A stretch of 64,000 nucleotides of DNA from Oryzibacter oryziterrae (GTDB taxonomy: Bacteria; Pseudomonadota; Alphaproteobacteria; Rhizobiales; Pleomorphomonadaceae). The notes under the pieces were generated by a model. The model was not told the DNA's origin. It ran no database searches and saw only the letters and a program-made list of their open reading frames with translations. The stretch covers positions 372,001 to 436,000 of the forward strand of contig NZ_JAKJIC010000002.1 of assembly GCF_021864535.1 (NCBI RefSeq), given 5' to 3'. The translations under genes were made by a program, and so were the position numbers. Shown piece by piece: positions 44,427 through 52,676 of this stretch (its first letter is position 1; each line of letters starts with the position of its first letter).

Positions 44427-46130
44427 TCACTTCACCCAGGCATTGGCGAACAGCCACTGGAACACGCTCGAGAAGGTGTAACCGCCGAGACGGCCCGAGA
44501 CGAAGTCGACGCGCTTGGGGTTGAACAGCGGCACGAGCGGCGCCTTTTCCATGAAGGCGGCGTCGATCTTGGACCATTCCTCGTTGGCGGCGGCCTGATC
44601 GGTCACGGCCAGCGCCAGGGCACTCTTCATCTTGGCGTCGAGATCCTTGTTGCAATAGCCGGAGATGTTGATCGAGGCATCGGAGCCCGGCGTGAACGAG
44701 GCGCAGCTGAGCAGGATGTTCAGGAAGTCCGAAGCAGCCGGATAGTCCTGGAACCACTGGCTGATGGAGATCTGGACGTTGTTCTTGGTGTTCTGGATGT
44801 AGGTGAACTGGATGTTGGCCGAAATCGGCTTCACCGAGGTGTCATATCCCAGATCGTTCAGCACGCTCTGCAGATAGGTGCCGATGGCCTTGGACACGGC
44901 AGTGTCCTCGGTGATGATCGTCACCTTCTGGCCGGCGGTGCCGGAGGCGGCGACCAGTTCCTTGGCCTTGTCCATGTCCGGCGCGCTCCAGGCCTCGCCC
45001 GGATCCTGGGTGTAGACGCAGCTCGGCTTGTATCCAGGGAAGCCGGGCGGCAGGATCTGGCAGGTCGGATCGGCCAGCACCGAGCCGCCGAACAGGCCGG
45101 CCAGCGCGTCGCGATCGACGGCATAGTTGAGGGCCTGACGCACGCGCTCGTCGTTGAATGGTGCCAGGTTGGTGTTGAGCGGCGCATACCAGAAGGCCAT
45201 CAGGTTGTTGATGTGCACCTGGTTCTGGAACTTCGAACCGAGCTCCGGCAGACGGTCGGCCGGCGGCGGATCGAACAGCCAGTCGGCCTGGCCATTCTGG
45301 ATGGCGGTGATGCCGGCTTCCTCGGTCAGGCCGAAGTCATAGTCCACTTCGTCCACATAGCCTTCCGGCTGGGCGTCGACGTTCCATTCCTTGAAATGCG
45401 GATTGCGGACCAGCTTCAGCTGCGTGTTCGGATCATAGGATGCGAACATGTAGGACCCGGTGCCGGGGATCGGCGCCGTGCCCACGTCCTTGGCCGGAGC
45501 GTCGGCGGGCAGGATCGAGGCATGCGGCACGGCCAGCTTGAAGAAGAACTCGGAGTCGGGCGCCACGAGGTTGATGGTCACCGTACCCGCCGCTTCGTCA
45601 GCCACAACGCCGTCCTTCAGCGTGCAGTCGGCAGGGGTCTTGAGGCAGGCGTCGGCGCCGACGATGCCGTTGTAGAAGGTGCCGGCAGTCGGGCTCGCCA
45701 CCTTGAAGATGCGCTGGAAGGAGGCGACCACGTCCTTGACGGTCAGGTCCTGGCCGTTCGAGAACTTGATGCCCTTGCGGATCTTGAAGGTGTAGCTCTT
45801 GCCGTCCGCCGACGGGGCCGGCACTTCCTCGGCCAGATCCGGCACGATGGTGAAGGCGTCGGTGCCGTTCACATGCTTGAAGGCCAGCAGGCCGTCATAG
45901 GTCGACTGATAGAGCTGCCAGAACTGCGAGGTATAGTTCACCATCGGGTCGATGGTGCCCGCCGCCGCATTGGCGACGAGACGCATGGTCCCGCCACGAT
46001 GGGCGGCCATCAGCGCGGCCCGGTCCTCGGCAGCCGAGGCGCCGTGCATCAGCGCGGTCGAGGCAAGCAGCAGCCCGGCAGCGGCCGCAAGGCCACGGCG
46101 CAGGGCGGATCCTGTGGGAAGGCACGTCAT
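44427..46130 (-). CDS. ABC transporter substrate-binding protein, family 5, 567 aa
   Basis: A signal peptide of about 33 residues (ending near GASAAED) precedes a family-5 periplasmic binding protein. The segment YTFKIRKGIKFSNGQDLTVKDVVASFQRIF is diagnostic. Family members bind peptides, amides, nickel or some sugars. The surrounding amidase and aminopeptidase-like genes favour amides or short peptides. ATG 46130 has GGGAG seven bases upstream. Confidence 0.88.
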   Translation of the reverse strand: MTCLPTGSALRRGLAAAAGLLLASTALMHGASAAEDRAALMAAHRGGTMRLVANAAAGTIDPMVNYTSQFWQLYQSTYDGLLAFKHVNGTDAFTIVPDLAEEVPAPSADGKSYTFKIRKGIKFSNGQDLTVKDVVASFQRIFKVASPTAGTFYNGIVGADACLKTPADCTLKDGVVADEAAGTVTINLVAPDSEFFFKLAVPHASILPADAPAKDVGTAPIPGTGSYMFASYDPNTQLKLVRNPHFKEWNVDAQPEGYVDEVDYDFGLTEEAGITAIQNGQADWLFDPPPADRLPELGSKFQNQVHINNLMAFWYAPLNTNLAPFNDERVRQALNYAVDRDALAGLFGGSVLADPTCQILPPGFPGYKPSCVYTQDPGEAWSAPDMDKAKELVAASGTAGQKVTIITEDTAVSKAIGTYLQSVLNDLGYDTSVKPISANIQFTYIQNTKNNVQISISQWFQDYPAASDFLNILLSCASFTPGSDASINISGYCNKDLDAKMKSALALAVTDQAAANEEWSKIDAAFMEKAPLVPLFNPKRVDFVSGRLGGYTFSSVFQWLFANAWVK

Positions 46131-46176
46131 GGATTACTCCCTCTGGTTATGATTGAGACGTCGGTAAAGGGCAGGG

Positions 46177-47073
46177 TCAGGCGGCGTCGGTCGCATCGAG
46201 GAAGTCGACGGTGACCTTGATGCAGGCCTCCTTCTCTTCCACATGCGGCATATGGCTGGAGTTGGGGAACTTCACCCAGCGCACGTCGCGGATCTTTTCC
46301 ATGTAGGGCTGGACGGTGGCGGGCGTCGCCTCGTCGAAATAGCCGGAGATCAGCAGCGTCGGCACCTCGATGGCGGGCAGGCGATCGACGATCGTCCAGT
46401 CCTTCATGGTGCCGATGACGTAGAACTCGTTCGGCCCGTTCATGGTGTGATAGACGGTCGGGTCGGCGGCAATGGCGTCGAAGGTGCGCTTGACTTCCGG
46501 CGGCATCGGCACGACGCGGCAGACATGGGTCTCGTTGAACACCGTCTCGGCGGCGCGATATTCGGCGCTGTCGGTGGTCCCGGCCTTCTCATGCTTGAGG
46601 AGGGCGTCCTGCACGCTCTGCGGCAGCTCGCTCCTGAGGCGATAGGCTTCCGAGATCCAGGTCTTCATCTCCGCCGGCGAGTTGGCGATGATCAGCCCCT
46701 TGAGGCCGGCCGGCTTGCGCACGGCAAACTCTGCCCCGAGCATGCCGCCCCAGGACTGGCCGAGCACGTGATAGGCCGAGCGCACGCCGAGATGGTCGAT
46801 CAGGTTGTTGAGTTCGGCGACGAAAAAGTCCGGCACCCAGAAGTCGCCGCCCTTTTCCGGCAGATGCGTCGACTTGCCGTTGCCGATCTGGTCGTAATGG
46901 ATGACGGCACGGCCACTCTCGGCCACCAGCTTGTAGCTGTCCACATAGTCATGGGTGCAGCCGGGGCCGCCGTGCAGCACGAACAGCGGCGGCTTGCCGC
47001 TCTTGAGGTCGCCGGTGATGCGATACCAGGTCTTGTAGTCACCAAACGGGGCAAAGCCCTCGACTGTCGTCAC
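46177..47073 (-). CDS. Proline iminopeptidase-family alpha/beta hydrolase, 298 aa
   Basis: The oxyanion segment [11 protein letters not shown], the nucleophile elbow [10 protein letters not shown] (Ser), an Asp in SGYFDEATP and the C-terminal His in NSSHMPHVE give a complete catalytic triad of the prolyl-iminopeptidase / L-amino-acid-amidase group. It removes N-terminal residues or hydrolyses amino acid amides in the cytoplasm. The start is GTG 47073 with AGGAG upstream. Position between an amidase and a peptide-type importer fits a role in breaking down the imported compound. Confidence 0.87.
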   Translation of the reverse strand: MTTVEGFAPFGDYKTWYRITGDLKSGKPPLFVLHGGPGCTHDYVDSYKLVAESGRAVIHYDQIGNGKSTHLPEKGGDFWVPDFFVAELNNLIDHLGVRSAYHVLGQSWGGMLGAEFAVRKPAGLKGLIIANSPAEMKTWISEAYRLRSELPQSVQDALLKHEKAGTTDSAEYRAAETVFNETHVCRVVPMPPEVKRTFDAIAADPTVYHTMNGPNEFYVIGTMKDWTIVDRLPAIEVPTLLISGYFDEATPATVQPYMEKIRDVRWVKFPNSSHMPHVEEKEACIKVTVDFLDATDAA

Positions 47074-47085
47074 GATGGTCTCCTG

Positions 47086-48027
47086 TCAGTTGAAGACGAT
47101 GTTGGGGAAATAGAAGGACACCACCCAGTTGGGCTGGTCGACGATTTCGGAGATTCTGAGGTCGCCGGCCACCGAACACAGCATGTAGGCGTCGACGGCA
47201 GCCATGCCGGTACGCTTGGCCAGCAGCTCGACCATGTCGGCCACCGCGTGTCGGGCGGCTTCGAACAGATCACTGCCGATGCCGGTGGTCACCTCATAGC
47301 CGGCGACGTCGAGATGGCGCGTCACCGGTCCGGGCGTCGAGAAGCGCGGCGTGCGCAGATTGGCGCCCTTGATGAGATCGAAGGACAGCGTCACGTCCAT
47401 GCGGCTCTCGATCGCCGTGCCGCACACCTCGCCGTCGCCCTGCGCGGCGTGGGTATCGCCCACCGAGAACAGCGCGCCGGCCACTTCCACCGGCAGATAG
47501 AGCGTGGTGCCCGCAGCCAGATCGCGAATGTCGAGATTGCCGCCGACGCGGCGCGGCGGCACCACCGAGTGCAATCCCGGCGCAGCCGGCGCCACGCCGA
47601 TCGTGCCGGCGAAAGGCTTGAGCGGTACCTTGCCATGCGGCGACCAGGCGGCCGGCGCCAGCGACTTGTCATAGGACCAGAGCTTGAGCGCCGGTTCGGT
47701 GAACTGGTCGGCGAGCAGGCCGAAGCCGGGGATGTTGGCCGTCCAGCCGAAGCCGCAGGGATCAAACTCTTCGATATGCACCACCAGGGCGTCGCCGGGC
47801 TCGGCTCCGTCGATGTAGACAGGACCGGTCACCGGATTGATCTTGCCGAAGTCCATGGCCCCGATGTCGGCGACCACCGACGTCGGCGTCATCTGCCCAC
47901 CCGAGCTATCCTGGCACTCGAAGGTCAGGCGCTCGCCCGGGGTGATGGTCTTGACCGGCGCAAAGGCGTTGTTCCAGCCGAAATGATGGTTCGAACGGTG
48001 AATGGTGTAGCTGCAGTCACGGCACAT
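47086..48027 (-). CDS. Acetamidase/formamidase family protein, 313 aa
   Basis: The sequence is characteristic of the FmdA/AmdA family: HHFGWNNAFAPV, CQDSSGG, VYIDGAEPGDALVVHIEE and FSVGDTHAAQGDGEVCGTAIE. Enzymes of the family hydrolyse short aliphatic amides to ammonia and the acid. At 313 residues it belongs to the shorter bacterial branch. It starts 4 bases after amiR, so it is the first structural gene under AmiC/AmiR control. Confidence 0.9.
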   Translation of the reverse strand: MCRDCSYTIHRSNHHFGWNNAFAPVKTITPGERLTFECQDSSGGQMTPTSVVADIGAMDFGKINPVTGPVYIDGAEPGDALVVHIEEFDPCGFGWTANIPGFGLLADQFTEPALKLWSYDKSLAPAAWSPHGKVPLKPFAGTIGVAPAAPGLHSVVPPRRVGGNLDIRDLAAGTTLYLPVEVAGALFSVGDTHAAQGDGEVCGTAIESRMDVTLSFDLIKGANLRTPRFSTPGPVTRHLDVAGYEVTTGIGSDLFEAARHAVADMVELLAKRTGMAAVDAYMLCSVAGDLRISEIVDQPNWVVSFYFPNIVFN

Positions 48028-48031
48028 CGCC

Positions 48032-48658
48032 TTACACTCCCGATCGGCCCGGGCGCCCGATTGCGCTGCGTGGCAGTCCGCGCCGGAGAACGATCTCCTC
48101 GGCCATATCCTCGATGGTTCGCCGGCTCTCCATGGCCAGCGTGCGCAGGCGCTTGGTGGCCAGCGTCTCGTCGAGCCCCTCGGCCTGCATCAGGATGAGC
48201 GTCGCCCGCACCACCACCGAGCGCTTGGTGAGCCGATCCTTCAGGGTCAGGATCTCGATCGCGGCCCGGCGCTTGGCCTCGAAGGCATGCGAGGCGATCA
48301 GAAGCGCACTGTAGACGCCCGACGAATGGATCGGCTTCAGAAGATGGGCATCGGCACCCTGCGCCAGCGCCCAGCCGATGCGGCCCGGCGCTTCCGAGCC
48401 GATCAGTGCGATCAGCGGCATCGGCGCTTCGCCCGGTCCCCAAGGGAACTGACCGTCATGGCCCATGTCGGCATCGTAGATCACCACGTCCGCACCGGCG
48501 TCATCGGCCTGCAGATCCGGCCAGCGGCACGTCACCGTGAGGCCGAGGCGTTCGAGCTGGGCGACGACGGCGTCGGCCACCGCATGCGGCGGATGCAGCA
48601 CCACGGCGCGCCAGCTGGCGAGTTGCAGGGGAGGGCGGTTGGCGAGCGCGTTGACCAT
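48032..48658 (-). CDS. amiR: AmiR-like antitermination regulator (pseudo-receiver + ANTAR), 208 aa
   Basis: The N-terminal half is a degenerate receiver-like domain; the C-terminal part is an ANTAR RNA-binding domain (AKRRAAIEILTLKDRLTKRS then ATLILMQAEGLDETLATKRLRTLAMESRRTIEDMAEEIV). AmiR binds a leader RNA and prevents termination when released from AmiC by amide. The gene begins in the stop codon of amiC (ATGA), the usual coupling for this complex. A terminator-bearing leader is found upstream of amiC. Confidence 0.88.
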   Translation of the reverse strand: MVNALANRPPLQLASWRAVVLHPPHAVADAVVAQLERLGLTVTCRWPDLQADDAGADVVIYDADMGHDGQFPWGPGEAPMPLIALIGSEAPGRIGWALAQGADAHLLKPIHSSGVYSALLIASHAFEAKRRAAIEILTLKDRLTKRSVVVRATLILMQAEGLDETLATKRLRTLAMESRRTIEDMAEEIVLRRGLPRSAIGRPGRSGV

Positions 48659-49827
48659 CAGCGGACCACCTTCAAGTGAAAGGGTTGCGCCGGTTTTGCC
48701 GGCCCGGCGGCGCGCTCGGAAGCGTGCCGCACCAGATAGGGATCGGGTGCGATCGGCGTTTCGGCGCGATGCAGCACGGTAATGCCGCCATCGGCGCCGA
48801 CACGGCCGAAATAGGGTCGCAAGTGACTATGCCCGGTCTTGGGATCGATGCAAATCGGGCCGTACAGACTCTTGAATACCGTCTGCGTGGCAAGCCGTCG
48901 CACTTCGTCCGGCTCAGCCGCGCCATCCGCCAGCGCAATGGCGCGAGCGAGAATATGCACCGCCGTATAGGGGCCGACGAAGCATTGCGACGGACGGCGG
49001 CAATATTGACTGGTTTCCGCCTGGAAGCTGTCCGTGGTGCCTTCCTCAACGCCGTTGAAATACACGGCCGTCGACAGCACTCCGGCTGCGTCCGGCCCGA
49101 TGGCGTCGATGTCCGCTTCGGTGAGATTGCAGCTGACGATCGGCCTCACGTCCGGGGCAAAGTCCGGATTGCGACGGCCGAGCTCGGCATAGGCGCGGAT
49201 GAAGGCATAGCTCGACGGGCCGATCAGGTTGGACAGCACGAAGTCCGGCCGCCGTTCCTCGACCGCCGCAATCAGGTGGTCCACGTCCGTGTCGCCGAGC
49301 GGCAGATAGCTCTCGCCTACCGGCTCGCTGCCGGCTGCCGCCACGATCTCGCGGGCGATCCGATTGATCTCCCAGCCCCAGATGTAGTTGGAACCGATGA
49401 GATAGGGCTGCAAGCCGAAGCGCGGCAGCACATAGTCGAACATCGGCACTATATGCTGGTTGGCGGTGGCGCCGAGATAGAGCACGTTGTCGGACGTTTC
49501 GTAGCCCTCATAGGGGAAGGCATACCAGAGCAGCGCGCCGGCCCGCTCCACCACCGGTAGAACCTCCTTGCGGCTCGAAGAGGTGATGGTGCCGATCAGA
49601 TGGCTGCAGCCTTCGCCGCGCACCAGCTCCTGCGCCGCGCGGGCATAGAGGTCGAGCTGTCCTTCCGGGTCGCGCACATGCGGCACGAAGCGAAAGGCAA
49701 GGCTGTCGTCGGCATTGATTTCATCGATCGCCATCCGCGCGCCGGCCAGCGCCGTACGGCCGATCGCTTCGTAGGCACCGGCCTGCGAATAGATGATGCC
49801 GATCGGTATGTCCCTGCGCTGTCCCAT
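48658..49827 (-). CDS. amiC: AmiC-like amide sensor (negative regulator of AmiR), 389 aa
   Basis: This is a type I periplasmic-binding-protein fold without a signal peptide, as expected for the cytoplasmic sensor AmiC. Characteristic segments are IGIIYSQAGAYEAIGR, GTITSSSRKEVLPVVE, WYAFPYEGYETSDNVLYLGA and SNYIWGWEINRIAREI. It should sequester AmiR until amide binds. It is the first gene of the long leftward operon (amiC-amiR-amidase-hydrolase-ABC importer) and lies directly behind an intrinsic terminator. Confidence 0.88.
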   Translation of the reverse strand: MGQRRDIPIGIIYSQAGAYEAIGRTALAGARMAIDEINADDSLAFRFVPHVRDPEGQLDLYARAAQELVRGEGCSHLIGTITSSSRKEVLPVVERAGALLWYAFPYEGYETSDNVLYLGATANQHIVPMFDYVLPRFGLQPYLIGSNYIWGWEINRIAREIVAAAGSEPVGESYLPLGDTDVDHLIAAVEERRPDFVLSNLIGPSSYAFIRAYAELGRRNPDFAPDVRPIVSCNLTEADIDAIGPDAAGVLSTAVYFNGVEEGTTDSFQAETSQYCRRPSQCFVGPYTAVHILARAIALADGAAEPDEVRRLATQTVFKSLYGPICIDPKTGHSHLRPYFGRVGADGGITVLHRAETPIAPDPYLVRHASERAAGPAKPAQPFHLKVVR

Positions 49828-49852
49828 ACGTCCAATCCGCGGAATTCAGGCG

Positions 49853-49881
49853 AAAAAAAAGCCCCGCACCGCCTCCGGGGC
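49853..49881 (-). terminator. Intrinsic terminator in the leader of the amiC operon (attenuator)
   Basis: Read leftward, GCCCCG (49881-49876), a nine-base loop, CGGGGC (49866-49861) and eight T residues (49860-49853) form a classical Rho-independent terminator. It ends 25 bases before the amiC ATG. No leftward gene lies immediately upstream, so it can only interrupt this operon's own leader. An alternative hairpin CCGCC-CCGGA-GGCGG shares its 5' arm, which suits antitermination by AmiR. Confidence 0.75.
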
Positions 49882-49930
49882 GGCAACGAAGCTCGATTGC
49901 TTTTGGCCTCAAGTGCCTATGTCCCGGCGA

Positions 49931-49959
49931 ACCTAAAGCCTCCCCGCCAAGGCCGTCAA
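49931..49959 (-). promoter_or_regulatory. Candidate promoter of the amiC operon
   Basis: On the minus strand TTGACG (49959-49954) and a weak TTAGGT (49936-49931) are spaced 17 bp. Transcription would begin near 49924 and give a leader of roughly 95 nucleotides containing the terminator. Confidence 0.4.
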
Positions 49960-50276
49960 GTCGTGTATGCGAATTTTTTAGGCATGCCTTGTATTTTCAC
50001 ACAAAGGTGGCAAGACTCGCGATGATTGCAAGAGCAGATTGTCGGGGTCGATCAGCCTGGCGCCTACCGCCAGGTTTGGCCCGCTGTCGAAGGCCTCGTG
50101 TCCAATACCTAGGAGAGGCGCACAAGGCGGTTTGGACATGTTGCGAGCGCAAGCCTTGCGCTAGGTGTACGGGGGCCGGTCGACTGGGGAGAGTCCACCG
50201 TAAATCGTCGCGTCAGGGGCCTTCCGCGTTCGTGCGCCTGGGCACCGCCGTCAAGCGACCCACCGGAGGAAACAAC
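49960..50276. other. Intergenic region between amiC promoter and secreted protein gene
   Basis: This divergent intergenic stretch contains the presumed promoter of the rightward gene at 50277. The rightward frame is open through it but without a ribosome site or protein-like composition. No RNA gene or repeat was recognised. Confidence 0.5.
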
Positions 50277-50903
50277 ATGCTCGGCTTCAGGCTTGGTGAT
50301 TTGGCCAAAGGCGCAGTGCGCGCGACTATGCTCCTGCTGGCGGCGACCCTGGGACTCCTAGCCGCGTCCCTCGCGCACGCCGCGACACCCGCTCCGGCGC
50401 TCAAGAAGCAGCTCGACACCTTTTTCAGCAATTTCTCGGAAGCGGATCTCAACAGCTTCACGGCGGGGCAGCTGAGCGACGACGCCATGCTGGCCTTTGC
50501 GCTCGACCATATATTGATCAACGCCCGCAAGGAGTTGAAGCTGACTGAGTCCGGCGAAACCGGGATCGCCGCCGCCGCGCTCGTCGACAAGGTCACGCTG
50601 CGCTACTTCGACCAGAAGATCGTGACCGGGCGCAAGGCCAGCTATCCGGTGGTCATTGCCGACGGCGAGGCTTACGTCTTTTCGCAAGTCAGCGGAATGG
50701 AGGAACTGGGCGGCGGTCTGTTCACCGCCTCGGGCGACATCTTTTCGGCCGGCTCCGGTGCCGTCATCGATCCGCATGCCAAGCCGGCGGATTGGGCCAA
50801 GGCGGGCGAGGATGTCGCCAAGGTTGCCGGCTTCACGGCCACCGTCAAGGCGATCGAGAAGCGCTTTGTCCTGATCGAATATCAGGTGACGCCGCAGCCG
50901 TGA
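50277..50903 (+). CDS. Secreted hypothetical protein, 208 aa
   Basis: ATG 50277 is preceded by GGAGGA. A signal peptide of about 36 residues (hydrophobic core MLLLAATLGLLAASL, cleavage near AHAA) suggests export to the periplasm. The mature part has an acidic helical region followed by a beta-rich half (SYPVVIADGEAYVFSQV). I do not recognise a family. It stands alone, convergent to hcp, with a shared terminator. Confidence 0.7.
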   Translation: MLGFRLGDLAKGAVRATMLLLAATLGLLAASLAHAATPAPALKKQLDTFFSNFSEADLNSFTAGQLSDDAMLAFALDHILINARKELKLTESGETGIAAAALVDKVTLRYFDQKIVTGRKASYPVVIADGEAYVFSQVSGMEELGGGLFTASGDIFSAGSGAVIDPHAKPADWAKAGEDVAKVAGFTATVKAIEKRFVLIEYQVTPQP

Positions 50904-50926
50904 CGCACCCGCTCTGAAATGCACTT

Positions 50927-50953
50927 CGGCCGGACCCTGGAAAGGTCCGGCCG
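50927..50953. terminator. Bidirectional terminator between the secreted protein and hcp
   Basis: A 10-bp perfect stem (CGGCCGGACC / GGTCCGGCCG) with a seven-base loop lies between two convergent genes. A short T-rich run follows on the plus strand. It is well placed to end both transcripts. Confidence 0.7.
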
Positions 50954-50976
50954 ATTTGTTCGTCAGATCTACCGGA

Positions 50977-52563
50977 TCAGGCCGCCTTGCTCATGGCCTT
51001 GATGTCCTCGTCGACGTCGCCGACCGGCATCAGGTTGAAGGTATCCACCAGCACCTTCAGCACGTTGGACGACACGAAGGCGGGCAGCTTCGGCCCGATG
51101 CGGATGTTCTTGACGCCGAGGTGCAAGAGCGCCAGCAGCACGCAGACCGCCTTCTGCTCGAACCACGAGAGCACGATGGAGAGCGGCAGGTCGTTGAGGC
51201 CGCAGTTGAAGGCGTCTGCCAGGGCCATCGCCACCTTGACGGCGGAGAAGCTGTCGTTGCACTGGCCCATGTCGAGCAGGCGCGGCAGGCCGGCGACGGT
51301 GCCGTAATCATGGCCGAGTACGCGATATTTGCCGCAGCCCAGCGTCAGGATCACCCAGTCCTTGGGGATCGTGGTGGCCAGATCGGTATAGTAGGACCGC
51401 TCGCCTTCCGAACCGTCGCAGCCGCCGATCAGGGCGAAGTGCTTGATCTCGCCGGACTTGACGGCATCGATCACCTTGTCGGCGACGCCGAGCACCGCGT
51501 CGTGGCCGAAGCCCACCAGGTGCTCGCCCGTCTTGGCGCTGTCGGTGAAGCCCGGAGCGGCGAGCGCCGAGGCGATCACGGCCGAGAAGTCGCGGCCTTC
51601 GATATGGCTGATGCCGGGCCAGCCCACGAGATTGCGGGTGAACAGGCGCCCCTCATAGGTCTCGAACGGGCTCATCAGGCAGTTGGTGGTCATCAGGATG
51701 GCGCCGGGGAAGTTGGGGAACTCCCGCTGCTGCAGCATCCAGGCGCCGCCGAAATGGCCGACCAGATGCTTGAACTTCTTGAGTTCGGGATAGCCATGCG
51801 CCGGCAGCATCTCGCCATGGGTGTAGATGTTGATGCCCTTGCCTTCGGTCTGTTCGAGCAGCGCCTTGAGGTCGACGAGGTCGTGGCCGGAGACGAGGAT
51901 GGCCTTGCCCGGCACGTGGCCCATCAGGACCGGGGTCGGTTCCGGCTTGCCGAAGGTGTCCGTATGTGCCTTGTCCAGCAGGGCGAGAACGTTGACGGTG
52001 ACTTCGCCGCACTTGAGATTGAGGCCGATCAGTTCGTTGATGTCGGAGACATTGGCGTCGAGCTTGGCCAGCGCTTCCACCGTGAAAGCGTCTACGACCG
52101 GGTCGGCGCGATGCATCTGGCGGGCATGATGGGCATAGGCGGCCATGCCCTTGAGGCCATAAAGCAGCAGTTCCTGCAGGCCCGTGACGTCCTCGCCAAG
52201 GGTCTCCTTGCGCGGCAGGATTTGCGACGGACCGGCCCAGGCGACCAGCGCGGCCTGATCGGCTTCAGCGGCGACACCGGCAGCGGCGGCACCGGTGGCG
52301 GCCACCACCTTGCGGATCTGTGCGACCACGGCGTCAGCGTCGAAGTTCACATTCGTGACAGTGACAAACAGGGCGTCTTCCAGGAGTTCGGCCAGTTCGG
52401 CCGGCCTTGCGGCGGCGTCGACGCCGGCATAGCGGCTGGCGAGGCGCTTGGCCGCGTGCACCAGCACGTCCTGCAGGTCGGCCACTTCCGGCGACTTGCC
52501 GCAAGCGCCCACCTTGACGCAGCCGGTTCCCCGCGAAGTCTGTTCACACTGGTAGCAAAACAT
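50977..52563 (-). CDS. hcp: Hybrid-cluster protein (hydroxylamine/NO reductase), 528 aa
   Basis: The N terminus holds the Cys motif C-x2-C-x8-C-x5-C (MFCYQCEQTSRGTGC, then VGAC), the spacing linked to the [4Fe-4S] class rather than the C-x2-C-x11-C-x6-C [2Fe-2S] class. Hybrid-cluster ligand regions are visible: GHDLVDLKALLEQTEGKGINIYTHGEM and IGGCDGSEGERSYYTD. Hcp reduces NO or hydroxylamine under low oxygen. No hcr reductase gene is adjacent. An FNR/NnrR-like box lies upstream, and a haem-sensor GGDEF-EAL gene precedes it on the same strand. Confidence 0.93.
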   Translation of the reverse strand: MFCYQCEQTSRGTGCVKVGACGKSPEVADLQDVLVHAAKRLASRYAGVDAAARPAELAELLEDALFVTVTNVNFDADAVVAQIRKVVAATGAAAAGVAAEADQAALVAWAGPSQILPRKETLGEDVTGLQELLLYGLKGMAAYAHHARQMHRADPVVDAFTVEALAKLDANVSDINELIGLNLKCGEVTVNVLALLDKAHTDTFGKPEPTPVLMGHVPGKAILVSGHDLVDLKALLEQTEGKGINIYTHGEMLPAHGYPELKKFKHLVGHFGGAWMLQQREFPNFPGAILMTTNCLMSPFETYEGRLFTRNLVGWPGISHIEGRDFSAVIASALAAPGFTDSAKTGEHLVGFGHDAVLGVADKVIDAVKSGEIKHFALIGGCDGSEGERSYYTDLATTIPKDWVILTLGCGKYRVLGHDYGTVAGLPRLLDMGQCNDSFSAVKVAMALADAFNCGLNDLPLSIVLSWFEQKAVCVLLALLHLGVKNIRIGPKLPAFVSSNVLKVLVDTFNLMPVGDVDEDIKAMSKAA

Positions 52564-52636
52564 CTGATTTCTCCGTCGTCAGGCCCCGTAGCCGGGCTCA
52601 TGCGGCGGAGACTAGAAGCGAGGCGAAATCCGAACG

Positions 52637-52650
52637 TTGTCCGGGCACAA
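52637..52650. promoter_or_regulatory. FNR/NnrR-like box upstream of hcp
   Basis: TTGTCCGGGCACAA is a 14-bp dyad with the TTG-N8-CAA geometry of CRP/FNR-superfamily sites. It lies 74-87 bases upstream of the hcp ATG, in the 113-base gap after the GGDEF-EAL gene. Members of this superfamily control hcp in many bacteria. Confidence 0.45.
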
Positions 52651-52676
52651 GGTTCAACGGAATTGTACCGCCGGGA

